Part shown: positions 7,677 through 17,879 of the stretch, one piece after another
Layout: every line of letters starts with the position of its first letter
Position numbering within the stretch: the stretch's first letter is position 1
Assembly (NCBI GenBank): GCA_023386795.1
Contig: JAEWJB010000165.1
Coordinates: forward strand, 1 to 35,277
Origin: Pseudomonadota bacterium
Lineage (GTDB): Bacteria; Pseudomonadota; Gammaproteobacteria; Xanthomonadales; Xanthomonadaceae
Direction: 5' to 3'
Length of the DNA stretch: 35,277 nt
The notes under the pieces: generated by a model
Database searches by the model: none
What the model saw: only the letters and a program-made list of their open reading frames with translations
What the model was told of the DNA's origin: nothing
Made by a program: the position numbers and the translations under genes

Positions 7677-8459
7677 ATGCGCCAGGGTTTGATACGTCAG
7701 GCCATGAACTTCATGCTGCTTTGGATGCTGGTGGGTACCGTCGGCATCGATGCGAGTGCGTCGTCGCTTCAGGTATCGCCCGTCCAGCTTCGTTACACCC
7801 CCACCGAGCAAGCACAGGCGCTCTATCTGCAGAACACCGGAACGGAACCACTGGAAGCGCAGGTTCGCGTGATGCGCTGGTCGCAGGCGGACAACCGGGA
7901 TGTACTGGAGAAGGCCGAGGACATGATCGCCAGCCCCGCCATCGTGCGTGTGGAGCCAGGTCGGCGTCAGGTCATACGGTTGGCACGACGAAAACCGCTC
8001 GACGCATCACGGGAAAAGTCTTATCGGGTCCTCGTTGACGAGCTTCCGAGGAAGCCGCCTGCCGAGCGGTCCGGGCTCGAGGTCCTGATGCGCTACTCGA
8101 TACCCGCCTTCGTCGAGCCTGTAGGTCTTCTGGAGGGCGCCGCGTCTTCGCCAGGCACGAATTACGCCGACCTGGCACGCATCCGCGCGTCAGTGGTGAA
8201 GGATGCCGGCGGGAAGGCCGCGTTGCAGGTGAGAAATGAAGGTCCCGCGCATCTTCGAATCAGTCACGCGAGCCTGGTGGATAGCACCGGTGGAAGCAAA
8301 TGGCTCGCGCAGGGTTTGGTGGGCTACGTCTTGCCGGGCCAGCAGATGCGTTGGCCCTTGGCTGCCCCATACCCGCTGCCGTCGGGCCACATACTGAAAG
8401 CCAGATTCAATGACGACCGCGAGTCCCGTCCGATTCCGCTGGTGGAGCCGGGCAGCTAG
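7677..8459 (+). CDS. Periplasmic pilus chaperone (FimC/PapD family, CsuC-like)
   Basis: This 260-residue chaperone folds and caps the SCPU subunits in the periplasm before handing them to the usher. A signal peptide ends near ASA (26-28). Mature residues begin with the SLQVSPVQLRY strand typical of the family. It is followed by LYLQNTG and the RQVIRLARR donor-strand region, and by YRVLVDELP, a conserved mark of the archaic/CsuC branch. A second Ig-like domain follows. AGGAGG precedes the ATG at ideal distance. The last 50 bases overlap the usher gene in another frame, indicating translational coupling. Confidence 0.93.
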   Translation: MRQGLIRQAMNFMLLWMLVGTVGIDASASSLQVSPVQLRYTPTEQAQALYLQNTGTEPLEAQVRVMRWSQADNRDVLEKAEDMIASPAIVRVEPGRRQVIRLARRKPLDASREKSYRVLVDELPRKPPAERSGLEVLMRYSIPAFVEPVGLLEGAASSPGTNYADLARIRASVVKDAGGKAALQVRNEGPAHLRISHASLVDSTGGSKWLAQGLVGYVLPGQQMRWPLAAPYPLPSGHILKARFNDDRESRPIPLVEPGS

Positions 8460-10833
8460 CTGTGTGATCGGGTGCATCGGCGGCTGGCTGGGTGATGGCT
8501 CGGCTTGCCCGCTTACGGGCGTGGCATCCCTTCACTCGGATGAGGGTCCGCAAGACGCACGCTCCGTGCTGTCGCGCGATGAGCCTCTCTATCTGGAGGT
8601 CATCCTGAATCGCGTTGCCCTGGCGGGGGTATATCGATTCACCCTTCGCGGCAACGAACTTCTCGCTGCGCCAACGACCTTGCGCGAAATCGGGCTGGTG
8701 CTTCCGGGGGGCGTCGGTGAAGGGGCCCTGATCCGCCTCGACATGCTTGATGGGGTCACTCTTGAATACGACGTGGCCGAGCAACGCCTGCTGCTTGATG
8801 CGCCGGTTTCCATGTTGGCCGCTCCAACCATGAAGCTGGGCTACGCGCCACCGCCGCTGTCAACGCAGGAGTCGGATTCAAGGGCGCCGGGCCTTCTACT
8901 CGACTATGACCTCTATGCCGAAAGTGCATCGGGCTATAGAACGTTGAGCGCCTGGAGCGAATTTCGAATGTTCGGCGTGGGAGAAGGGCTCTGGCGCACG
9001 AGCGCCGTCAGCCGTTTTGGGCACGATGCCGAGGGCGACCAGAAGACGGGAACGATTCGCCTGGATAGCAATTTCAGTCTCGACTTCCCCGAACCGATGA
9101 TTCGCTTGGCCGTCGGCGACGACGTCACCGGCGGACTGTCATGGACTCGCGCCACGCGGCTGGGCGGTATCCGGCTATCGCGCAACTTCGACCTTCAGCC
9201 TTATCGCGTCACGATGCCTTTGGCGCGATTTGAAGGTGAGGCGGTACTTCCTTCCACAGCCGACCTTTTCATCGAGGGCATTCAGCAGCCACGCGTGGCG
9301 GTGGCGCCCGGCCGGTTCGAGCTGCAAAACGTGCCCATCCTGAGCGGCGCGGGTGCGGCCAAACTCGTCCTCACCGACATTACCGGCCAACAACGAACGA
9401 CGACCTTCTCCTTCTACAGCAGTTCGGACCTGCTGCAGAAGGGGCTGGCGGACTGGTCACTGGCGGCGGGCTACCTGCGCCTCGGCTATGGCGTGGATTC
9501 GTTTTCCTACGCAGATGATCCTTTCTTCAACGGCAGCCTGCGCATCGGCGCATCCGACGCGATGACGCTGGAATCCCACCTGGAGTCCACGAAGGACCTC
9601 GTTATGGCCGGCCTGGGCGGGGTGTCCCTGGTACCGATCCTCGGCGGCGTCGTGCAGGGCTCTTACGCCGAAAGCTGGCACGGAAGCGAACGCGGCCGCC
9701 AGTACGGCTTTGGGTACCAGTGGCGAGGTGCCCACCTGAGTGTCAGTTACAAGAGCCTTCGGCGCGACATGGGCTTTCGCGACGTCGCCAGCTTGCAGAA
9801 GGCGCCACTTCCTTTGCGGACCGATCAAGCCTTTCTCGGGGTGATGATGGGGCGCTCGCAACTCGGTGCCAGCTACGTACGGCAGGACCTGCCGGTTGCC
9901 GGAAGTATTGCGTACGCAAGCCTGAGTGGCTCGGTGGCGACCGAGCGCTGGGGCACCTTCAGCCTCAACCTCAATCGCGACCTCGGGAGAAGTGGTTCCA
10001 TCGGCGCTTACCTCTATTGGTCGACCGAATTCGGCGGGCGATCGCATGCGTGGACCAGCGCTGAGCGAAGCAATGACGGGTCGAACGCCAGCTTTGGCGC
10101 CGGACGGGCGTTGCCGGGCGATGAGAATGGATTCGGATGGAAAGCGCAGGCTACAGGCGGTAGAGAAGCCGGATGGCAGGGCGAACTCACCCAGCTAGGC
10201 ACCTTCGGCCAATGGCGTGCCGGAGCCCTGAGCTGGCGTGGCGATGACGCCCGTAGTACGGCCGCTTATGCCGATGCGAGCGGCGCGCTGTTGCTGATGG
10301 AAGGACGGCTGTTCGCCATGCGGCGCGTCTACGACGCCTTCGCACTGGTCTCCACCGACGGCATCGGAGGCGTGCCGGTGATGCTTGAGAATCGCGCGGT
10401 GGGTCGCACCAATCGCGCGGGCTATCTGCTGGTTACTTCGCTCAATGCTTGGCAGCACAACAATCTGTCGATCGATCCGCTTGCGGTGCAAACGGATGTC
10501 ACGCTGTCGCGCACTCGCCTGGATGCCTTGCCCGCCACCGGGAGTGGTGTGCTGGCACATTTCCCGATGAAGAAGGTGCTGGCGCTGACGTTATCGCTGC
10601 GCAGAACGGATGGCGGGAGCATAGAACCAGGGACTATCGCGAGACTGCAGCACGGATCTATTACGGACGAAGCAGTCGTGGGCTACGACGGAAGCATGTT
10701 CATCGAAGATGCGCCACCAGGCGCGCAGGTGGTGGTTCCACTGGGGGATGAGCATTGCATTGCCACCCTACCGCAACACCTGCCTGCGTCGGGATGGCTG
10801 GAACTGGGAGAGCTTCCATGCATCTCGCAATGA
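8410..10833 (+). CDS. Outer-membrane usher protein (FimD/CsuD-like)
   Basis: This 807-residue usher forms the outer-membrane pore through which the pilus is assembled. Visible parts are an N-terminal periplasmic domain (about 55-160, with PLYLEVILN and the VLPGG segment), a long beta-barrel region of alternating aromatic and glycine residues with an internal plug around IEGIQQPRVAV, and C-terminal Ig-like domains from ~700 that end with a Cys pair (EHC, LPC). Length suits the shorter archaic ushers. The ATG at 8410 lies inside the chaperone gene and a signal-like hydrophobic stretch (about 18-30) follows. The exact start is less sure; an internal start after 8459 would lose the signal sequence. 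Confidence 0.9.
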   Translation: MTTASPVRFRWWSRAASCVIGCIGGWLGDGSACPLTGVASLHSDEGPQDARSVLSRDEPLYLEVILNRVALAGVYRFTLRGNELLAAPTTLREIGLVLPGGVGEGALIRLDMLDGVTLEYDVAEQRLLLDAPVSMLAAPTMKLGYAPPPLSTQESDSRAPGLLLDYDLYAESASGYRTLSAWSEFRMFGVGEGLWRTSAVSRFGHDAEGDQKTGTIRLDSNFSLDFPEPMIRLAVGDDVTGGLSWTRATRLGGIRLSRNFDLQPYRVTMPLARFEGEAVLPSTADLFIEGIQQPRVAVAPGRFELQNVPILSGAGAAKLVLTDITGQQRTTTFSFYSSSDLLQKGLADWSLAAGYLRLGYGVDSFSYADDPFFNGSLRIGASDAMTLESHLESTKDLVMAGLGGVSLVPILGGVVQGSYAESWHGSERGRQYGFGYQWRGAHLSVSYKSLRRDMGFRDVASLQKAPLPLRTDQAFLGVMMGRSQLGASYVRQDLPVAGSIAYASLSGSVATERWGTFSLNLNRDLGRSGSIGAYLYWSTEFGGRSHAWTSAERSNDGSNASFGAGRALPGDENGFGWKAQATGGREAGWQGELTQLGTFGQWRAGALSWRGDDARSTAAYADASGALLLMEGRLFAMRRVYDAFALVSTDGIGGVPVMLENRAVGRTNRAGYLLVTSLNAWQHNNLSIDPLAVQTDVTLSRTRLDALPATGSGVLAHFPMKKVLALTLSLRRTDGGSIEPGTIARLQHGSITDEAVVGYDGSMFIEDAPPGAQVVVPLGDEHCIATLPQHLPASGWLELGELPCISQ

Positions 10834-11825
10834 AGCCCTTGCGTTCCGGGCGGCGCGTATGCAGGAAGGCGTTATGCGCATTCGGACTTGCGCTGATGTT
10901 TGCTGTCGCGACCGCATGCGCACAGAGCTGTTATGTATCAGGCGCCTTCGGTCTGAACTTCGGGCCGGTCACCCCTGCAGGCAAGGCATCCAGCTCGTCC
11001 GTGTCCTATACCTGCGCACCTGATTACTCCGGGGCCGGCAACACGTACTACTACCAGCTTTGCCTTTATCTGGAACCCGGCGCGTGGAGCATCGGCCAAC
11101 CTCAGCGGAGGATGAGCAATTACCACAACGCCTTTCTGGACTACGATTTGTTCGCGGACCCCGCACATACGCAGCCGCTTGGCGGCCTGGGAACGTTTCC
11201 GGTCTACCGCATCGTGCTGGAAGTTGCCCCCGGCGCGCCTGAAACCCGTCATGCGCAGATCTACGGCAGGGTTTATCCCGGGCAATCCGTGCCGGCGCTC
11301 GCCAGCTTCCAGGAGCAGGGAATCATCGGAATCCTCCGGTGGCGATACGACACCGCCGGCTTTCCGCAGGTCGAGGACTGCAGCACGGGCGGGGCAGGCG
11401 GCGGCGCGGTGGGGTTCAATTCCTCCGGGGTGCTGGCGACTTTCGAGAACAGTTGCACGATCAATGCCGGCGATCTCGATTTCGGGCGGACCGCGCCTTC
11501 CGAGCGCGGCGCGCAGGCACAGGCCGATATTCGTCTGCAATGCCCACCCGATACGGTGTGGCGCATTGGCCTTGATAGCGGCCAACATGCGTTGGGGGGC
11601 GAGCGGAGGATGGCCGGATCGCCGGGCGAGTTCCTCGTCTATGAACTCTATCGCGACTCGGGAAGAACCATGCGCTGGGGTGACGTGGGTGGAGAAATGC
11701 AGGCGGGCCAGACCAATGCGCAGGGTGCGCCGGTCGAAATCACGGTCTACGGGCGTGTTCCTGCCCAGCCCGATGCAGTGCCTGGCGCTTACCGGGACAG
11801 CGTTGTAGCTACCGTTTACTACTGA
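10818..11825 (+). CDS. Two-domain SCPU protein, CsuE-like pilus tip
   Basis: This 335-residue secreted protein has two tandem SCPU domains. The first starts after the signal peptide (cleavage after ACA, residue 35) and lacks the clear TATL ending. The second (about 205-335) has NSCTINAGDLDFG and the PGAYRDSVVATVYY ending. By analogy with CsuE, the N-terminal domain would be the tip adhesin and the C-terminal one the pilin domain. The frame is open from 10755, but ATG at 10818 has GGGAGAG 6 bases upstream and gives a proper signal peptide. It overlaps the end of the usher gene by 16 bases. The two halves are linked by a Gly-rich stretch (near GGAGGGA). Confidence 0.88.
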   Translation: MHLAMKPLRSGRRVCRKALCAFGLALMFAVATACAQSCYVSGAFGLNFGPVTPAGKASSSSVSYTCAPDYSGAGNTYYYQLCLYLEPGAWSIGQPQRRMSNYHNAFLDYDLFADPAHTQPLGGLGTFPVYRIVLEVAPGAPETRHAQIYGRVYPGQSVPALASFQEQGIIGILRWRYDTAGFPQVEDCSTGGAGGGAVGFNSSGVLATFENSCTINAGDLDFGRTAPSERGAQAQADIRLQCPPDTVWRIGLDSGQHALGGERRMAGSPGEFLVYELYRDSGRTMRWGDVGGEMQAGQTNAQGAPVEITVYGRVPAQPDAVPGAYRDSVVATVYY

Positions 11826-11890
11826 CTTCCAGGGGTCTGCCGCGCCGTGAAGCTGTCCGTGGCCCCGGTAGATCTACTAGAGCCCGAAAC

Positions 11891-11921
11891 AAAAAGCCCC
11901 GCACAATGTGCAGGGCTTTTT
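11891..11921. terminator. Bidirectional terminator between pilus operon and tRNA-Met
   Basis: AAAAAGCCC (11891-11899) pairs with GGGCTTTTT (11913-11921) and an inner GCAC/GTGC stem continues the hairpin with one mismatch. T-runs exist on both strands. It can end the pilus operon from the left and tRNA-Met from the right. The 305-base stretch without protein genes here (11826-12130) is filled by this hairpin, tRNA-Met and its promoter. Confidence 0.9.
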
Positions 11922-11932
11922 GGTCTCGCATT

Positions 11933-12009
11933 TGGTGGCTATGGGTGGACTCGAACCACCGACCCCAGCATTATGAGTGCTGTGCTCTAACCGGCTGAGC
12001 TACATAGCC
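11933..12009 (-). tRNA. tRNA-Met (anticodon CAT, elongator type)
   Basis: This is a 77-base minus-strand cloverleaf. The acceptor GGCTATG pairs with CATAGCC, then A and an encoded CCA. The anticodon stem is GCAGCA-type, with loop CTCATAA giving CAT. The D arm is AGCTCAGCCGGTTAGAGC and the T arm has GGTTCGAGTCC. The first acceptor pair is G-C, unlike initiator tRNA. Elongator methionine was preferred over the tRNA-Ile that also starts from a CAT anticodon because the acceptor and anticodon stems resemble elongator tRNA-Met; this distinction is not absolute. Confidence 0.93.
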
Positions 12010-12023
12010 ATAGTGAGCCGCGA

Positions 12024-12052
12024 ATTTTCGCGGGGTTTGCCCTGGCTGTCAA
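12024..12052 (-). promoter_or_regulatory. Promoter of tRNA-Met
   Basis: On the minus strand a perfect TTGACA (12052-12047) is followed after 17 bases by GAAAAT (12029-12024). Transcription would start about 8 bases before the mature tRNA. Confidence 0.65.
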
Positions 12053-12130
12053 TCTTTTCGTTCTTGGCTTGTGGCCCGGCGGCGGCCATGGCAGAGTCCG
12101 GGACAGTAGATTTTTTCAGGAGTCCGCATC

Positions 12131-12748
12131 GTGATCGATCCGGACGGCTACCGACCGAACGTCGGCATCGTGCTGATGCGGCAGGACGGCCAGGTGTTCT
12201 GGGCCCGAAGGGTGCGCCGGGATGGCTGGCAGTTTCCGCAGGGCGGCATGAACTCCGACGAAACCCCGGTCGAGGCCATGTATCGCGAGTTGCGCGAGGA
12301 GACCGGGCTGTTGCCCGAACACGTGGAGCTGCTGGGGGCGACCCCGGGCTGGCTGCGCTATCGCTTGCCAAGCAGGGCGGTACGGCGCAATGAGCGTCAA
12401 GTGTGCATTGGCCAGAAGCAGGTCTGGTTTCTGCTGCGCCTTACTGGCGATGAAGCGCACGTCGATCTCATGCAGACTGAGACTCCAGAGTTCGACCACT
12501 GGCGCTGGGTGGATTTCTGGTACCCGGTCCAGCATGTCGTGGTGTTCAAGCGTGGCGTGTATGCCCGCGCGCTGCGCCATCTGGCGCCCCTGGCTCGAGG
12601 CATTGCCGGCGATGCCGCCGTGGGCGCGATGCCTGCGCCCGCCCAGGAGGCTTGGTTACCGGGGAGCAGCGCCGGTCACGACCGGCCCCGCAAGCGGTCG
12701 CGGGGACGGGGGGGCAGCCGTCGTTCGCGCACGGGCAGCAGCGATTAA
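12131..12748 (+). CDS. rppH: RNA pyrophosphohydrolase RppH
   Basis: RppH removes pyrophosphate from the 5' end of triphosphorylated mRNA and so triggers decay by RNase E. The Nudix box is intact: G38, E44, R52-E53, E56-E57, G59. The N-terminal DGYRPNVGIVL and the WQFPQGG and EFDHWRWV segments are diagnostic of RppH rather than a generic Nudix enzyme. At 205 residues it is longer than the ~160-176 usual in enterics, because of a C-terminal tail with a Pro/Ala part and then an Arg/Ser/Gly-rich basic end (about 183-205). The GTG start is preceded by AGGAG at 9 bases. TAGATT at 12107-12112 may be a -10 box. Confidence 0.94.
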   Translation: MIDPDGYRPNVGIVLMRQDGQVFWARRVRRDGWQFPQGGMNSDETPVEAMYRELREETGLLPEHVELLGATPGWLRYRLPSRAVRRNERQVCIGQKQVWFLLRLTGDEAHVDLMQTETPEFDHWRWVDFWYPVQHVVVFKRGVYARALRHLAPLARGIAGDAAVGAMPAPAQEAWLPGSSAGHDRPRKRSRGRGGSRRSRTGSSD

Positions 12749-12757
12749 TGAAAGCGA

Positions 12758-12776
12758 ATTGACAACAATTCGCATT
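12758..12776 (+). promoter_or_regulatory. Fur box candidate upstream of bfd
   Basis: This 19-base stretch matches the classical 9-1-9 Fur palindrome (AATGAGAAT-N-ATTCTCATT) at 14 of 18 scored positions; the right half ATTCGCATT is the stronger one. It overlaps the -35 box of the bfd promoter, the position expected for iron-dependent repression. Bfd is Fur-repressed in other bacteria, which supports the call. Confidence 0.7.
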
Positions 12777-12787
12777 TGCGATGAAAT
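12759..12787 (+). promoter_or_regulatory. bfd promoter
   Basis: A perfect -35 TTGACA (12759-12764) is spaced 17 bases from TGAAAT (12782-12787). The predicted transcript has a leader of about 33 bases before the GTG start of bfd. The -35 lies within the Fur box. Confidence 0.65.
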
Positions 12788-12827
12788 GGATAGGTCCCGC
12801 CTTGGGGGCGCTGTTGGCATTCCGATC

Positions 12828-13037
12828 GTGTACGTCTGCATCTGCAATGGTGTCACCGACCACCAGATCCGCGAAGCCGCCGCCAGCGGCTGTACCAGCG
12901 TGTCCGAACTGACCATGCGCACCGGCTGTGGTTCGAACTGCGGCTCCTGCCTGGACATGGCGGCTGGCCTGCTCGAACAGGCGCGCATGGCGCGTGACCT
13001 GCCGTTGCCCGTGGTGGGCCTGGCTGTCGCAGCCTGA
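12828..13037 (+). CDS. bfd: Bacterioferritin-associated ferredoxin Bfd
   Basis: This 69-residue [2Fe-2S] protein passes electrons to bacterioferritin to release stored iron. The four cluster ligands fall at C4, C6, C38 and C41, the same numbering as in Escherichia coli Bfd, which fixes the start at this GTG. The surrounding MYVCICNGVTD-type start and CGSNCGSC motif are typical. A short Ala/Leu-rich C-terminus follows. It lies 79 bases after rppH and 116 bases before bfr. The Fur box and promoter upstream suggest expression under iron shortage, when iron is withdrawn from bacterioferritin. Confidence 0.95.
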   Translation: MYVCICNGVTDHQIREAAASGCTSVSELTMRTGCGSNCGSCLDMAAGLLEQARMARDLPLPVVGLAVAA

Positions 13038-13153
13038 CCGCCCTTGTCCGGCGCATCGCCGGGCTATTCCCCTTCAACTGAGCACGATTCGCGTTCCTTC
13101 ATGAGGGAGGCGGAGGCGCTACAGTGCGCCCGCTCAACCAGGGAGACATCGGC

Positions 13154-13624
13154 ATGAAAGGCGACAGCAAGGTCATCGAGTTCCTCAACAAGGCGCTCTA
13201 CAACGAACTGACCGCCATCAACCAGTACTTCCTGCACGCCAAGATGCTGAAGAACTGGGGCCTGAAGGAATTGGCCGAGCACGAGTACAAGGAATCCATC
13301 GACGAGATGAAGCACGCCGACAAGTTGTCGGACCGCATCCTGTTCCTCGAAGGGCTTCCGAATTTCCAGGCGCTCGGCAAGTTGCGCATCGGCGAAAACC
13401 CCACCGAGATGTTCCGCTGCGACCTGGCGCTGGAGCGCGAGGCAGTCGTGCTGCTGCGCGAGGCGATTGCCTACGCCGACTCGATCCACGACTACGTCAG
13501 CCGCCAGCTGTTCGTGGACATCCTCGAATCCGAGGAAGAGCATATCGACTGGCTGGAAACCCAACTCGATCTGGTCGAGCGCATCGGCGAGCCGAACTAC
13601 CTGCTCACCAAACTCGAAGACTGA
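13154..13624 (+). CDS. bfr: Bacterioferritin (heme-containing iron storage)
   Basis: Bacterioferritin assembles as a 24-subunit shell that oxidises and stores iron. The 156-residue chain keeps all ferroxidase ligands (E18, E51, H54, E94, E127, H130) and the heme-ligating M52, so it is a full Bfr and not a heme-free ferritin. ATG at 13154 has AGGGAG before it; an in-frame start 10 codons upstream lacks support and would shift the conserved numbering. TACAGT at 13120-13125 could be its own -10 box. It ends one base before the stop of the convergent histidine kinase gene. Confidence 0.96.
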   Translation: MKGDSKVIEFLNKALYNELTAINQYFLHAKMLKNWGLKELAEHEYKESIDEMKHADKLSDRILFLEGLPNFQALGKLRIGENPTEMFRCDLALEREAVVLLREAIAYADSIHDYVSRQLFVDILESEEEHIDWLETQLDLVERIGEPNYLLTKLED

Positions 13625-13625
13625 T

Positions 13626-15866
<2,241 letters not shown>

Positions 15867-15868
15867 GC

Positions 15869-17839
15869 CTACAGCACCGCGCTGTGGAAGTCGAAGTCCA
15901 GTTCCTTGCCGACGGACTGCACCAGGTTGCCCTGGATCAGATCCACCCCGCCCATCCACATCGCCGCGGCGGCCTGCGCGTCCTCGATCTGCTGCCCGAT
16001 GATCAGCAAGCCATGGCGGTGTACCAGGTTGATCGCGTCGCGCAGCTCGTCGCGCAGGGCGGGCTCGGCATGCGCCGCCGCATACCGGCTATGCATGCGC
16101 ACGAAACCCAGCGGCAGCTGTCCGAGCAACGCGTTGTTTTCTTCGCTGGGCACGAACTGGCTCAGGCAGAACTGCACGCCGCCGGCCATCATCCGCTTGC
16201 AGAACTGCTGCAGCGTGACGGTGTGGATCAGGGCATCTTCCAGGCGCACGTCGATCACCAGCGAGGTGCCGGCGAGGCCGCGTTGTGCCAGCGATTGCTC
16301 CAGCCATTCGGCGAATGCCTCGCGCGCCAGCGTGCGCGGCGATTGCGACACGAACAGGCGCAGCGGCGGCGTGGCGTGCTGGTAGTGCTGCAGCAGGCCG
16401 AGTGCGTGGTCCAGCACCTGCTGGTCGAGGTCGGCGATGCGCCCGGCCGCTTCGGCGGCGGGAATGACCTGGCCGGCCTGCAGCAGCGTGCCGTCCGGAC
16501 GGCGCAGGCGCAGCAGCACCTGGTACTGGGCCAGCTCGCTGCCGGCGACGGCGACGATCGGCTGGTAGGCCAGCTCCAGTTGGCCATCGACCAGTTCGAG
16601 ATGGGCATCGTCGGGCATTTCGCTGGGCACATGCACGCGCACGCCTTCCGGCTCCAGCCGCGCCTGCAGGGCGGTGCGTTCGGCCGCTTCCAGCGCGCTG
16701 CCGGCATCGCCGAAGCCATGGTCCAGCGTGGCCACGCCAATTGCGCAGCGCAGATGCACCGATTCGCCTTCGCGGATCTCGAATGCCTGCGCCGCCAACT
16801 GGCCGCGCATTTCCACCGCGAGCTGGCGCTGCGCGGCCACGTCCAGTCCTTCGACCAGCAGCAGGAAGCTGTTGTCGTTCAGGCGCGCCAGCGGGAACGG
16901 CGTGGCCGCGCGCGCCAGCCGATGCCCGGTCTGGTTCATCAGTCGCTCGAAGGCGGCATAGCCGTAACGCTCGCGCAGGCCCAAGGCACTGGCGATCTCG
17001 ATGAAGAGGATGCCTGCATCGGCACGGCCGAGATGGCTGCCCAGCAGCTGCATCAGGTGCGCCCGCGTGGGCAAGCCGGTTTCCGGGTTGCTGCGCCCGC
17101 CGTCCTCGCCCACCGACAGCTGCGCCTGCTGGCGCGCACGGCGGATGCGGTTGGAGACCGCTGCGATGAGGTGGCGAGGCCGGATCGGCTTGTTGAGGAA
17201 ATCGTCGGCGCCGCTGTCGAGCACTTCGAACTGGCGCTCCGGGTCCGGGTCGCCTGTAAGGAACACGATCGGCAGCAGCTGGTGTTGCGGGTGCTGGCGG
17301 ATCAACGTGGTCAGGCGGATGCCGTCCAGGTCCGGCATGTGCAGGTCCATCAGGATCAGGTCCGGCCGGTAGTCGGCGATCGCCTGCGGCACCGCCGCCG
17401 CGCTCATCTCGACCTGCGCATGCATGCCCGCGCCGTGCAGCACGCTTTGCGCGAACAGCGCTTGCGACCGGTCGTCCTCGACGATGAGGACGCGATACGG
17501 GCTGTCGTTGGGGCGCAGAAGTTGCTCGTCGCCGTGCGGGGTCGCGGAGGAGTCGGGCGTCGGCCGCGATGGCGGTTGCGCCGATGCCGGCGCGCCGGCC
17601 GCTGCGGGGGGCGTTGCCGGGACAGGTGCCACACCGGCCGAAGCTGCCGGCGGGGCGATGTCCGTCGAAGGTGGCATCGATGCGCGCCGTTCCTCGAACT
17701 GCGGCCGCGCACCGCCGATCTGTTCGGAGATGTCATCCCAGCGACGCCAGTAATCGGCCGGCGGCGTTTCCGCGCGCACGCCGCGGGCGCGGCCGCGCGC
17801 GTCGTCGCGGGCGTTGGATGCCGGTTGTCGAGCGACCAT
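15869..17839 (-). CDS. REC-GGDEF-EAL response regulator, catalytically degenerate
   Basis: This 656-residue cytoplasmic protein has a charged N-terminus with a conserved-looking WRRWDDI patch (31-37), a Pro/Ala linker (55-110) and a receiver with E121-D122-D123, D165, T195 and K217, apparently able to be phosphorylated. A GGDEF-like domain (about 250-400) has LNDNSF in place of the signature. An EAL-like domain (about 415-650) has QVL for EAL, lacks the DDFG metal motif (LSQF at 559-562) and lacks the catalytic Glu region. Neither c-di-GMP synthesis nor hydrolysis is expected. It may bind c-di-GMP or a protein partner, as FimX-type proteins do (inference). The ATG follows GGGGAG at 5 bases. 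It is coupled to the hybrid kinase gene. Confidence 0.9.
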   Translation of the reverse strand: MVARQPASNARDDARGRARGVRAETPPADYWRRWDDISEQIGGARPQFEERRASMPPSTDIAPPAASAGVAPVPATPPAAAGAPASAQPPSRPTPDSSATPHGDEQLLRPNDSPYRVLIVEDDRSQALFAQSVLHGAGMHAQVEMSAAAVPQAIADYRPDLILMDLHMPDLDGIRLTTLIRQHPQHQLLPIVFLTGDPDPERQFEVLDSGADDFLNKPIRPRHLIAAVSNRIRRARQQAQLSVGEDGGRSNPETGLPTRAHLMQLLGSHLGRADAGILFIEIASALGLRERYGYAAFERLMNQTGHRLARAATPFPLARLNDNSFLLLVEGLDVAAQRQLAVEMRGQLAAQAFEIREGESVHLRCAIGVATLDHGFGDAGSALEAAERTALQARLEPEGVRVHVPSEMPDDAHLELVDGQLELAYQPIVAVAGSELAQYQVLLRLRRPDGTLLQAGQVIPAAEAAGRIADLDQQVLDHALGLLQHYQHATPPLRLFVSQSPRTLAREAFAEWLEQSLAQRGLAGTSLVIDVRLEDALIHTVTLQQFCKRMMAGGVQFCLSQFVPSEENNALLGQLPLGFVRMHSRYAAAHAEPALRDELRDAINLVHRHGLLIIGQQIEDAQAAAAMWMGGVDLIQGNLVQSVGKELDFDFHSAVL

Positions 17840-17879
17840 GGAGACTCCCCTGTCAGCGCCCCTGATTATGCGATGAACT

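Noticed and set aside
226..12009. Genomic island between tRNA-Arg and tRNA-Met
   Set aside because: No integrase, no repeat of either tRNA 3' end and mostly housekeeping genes between them.
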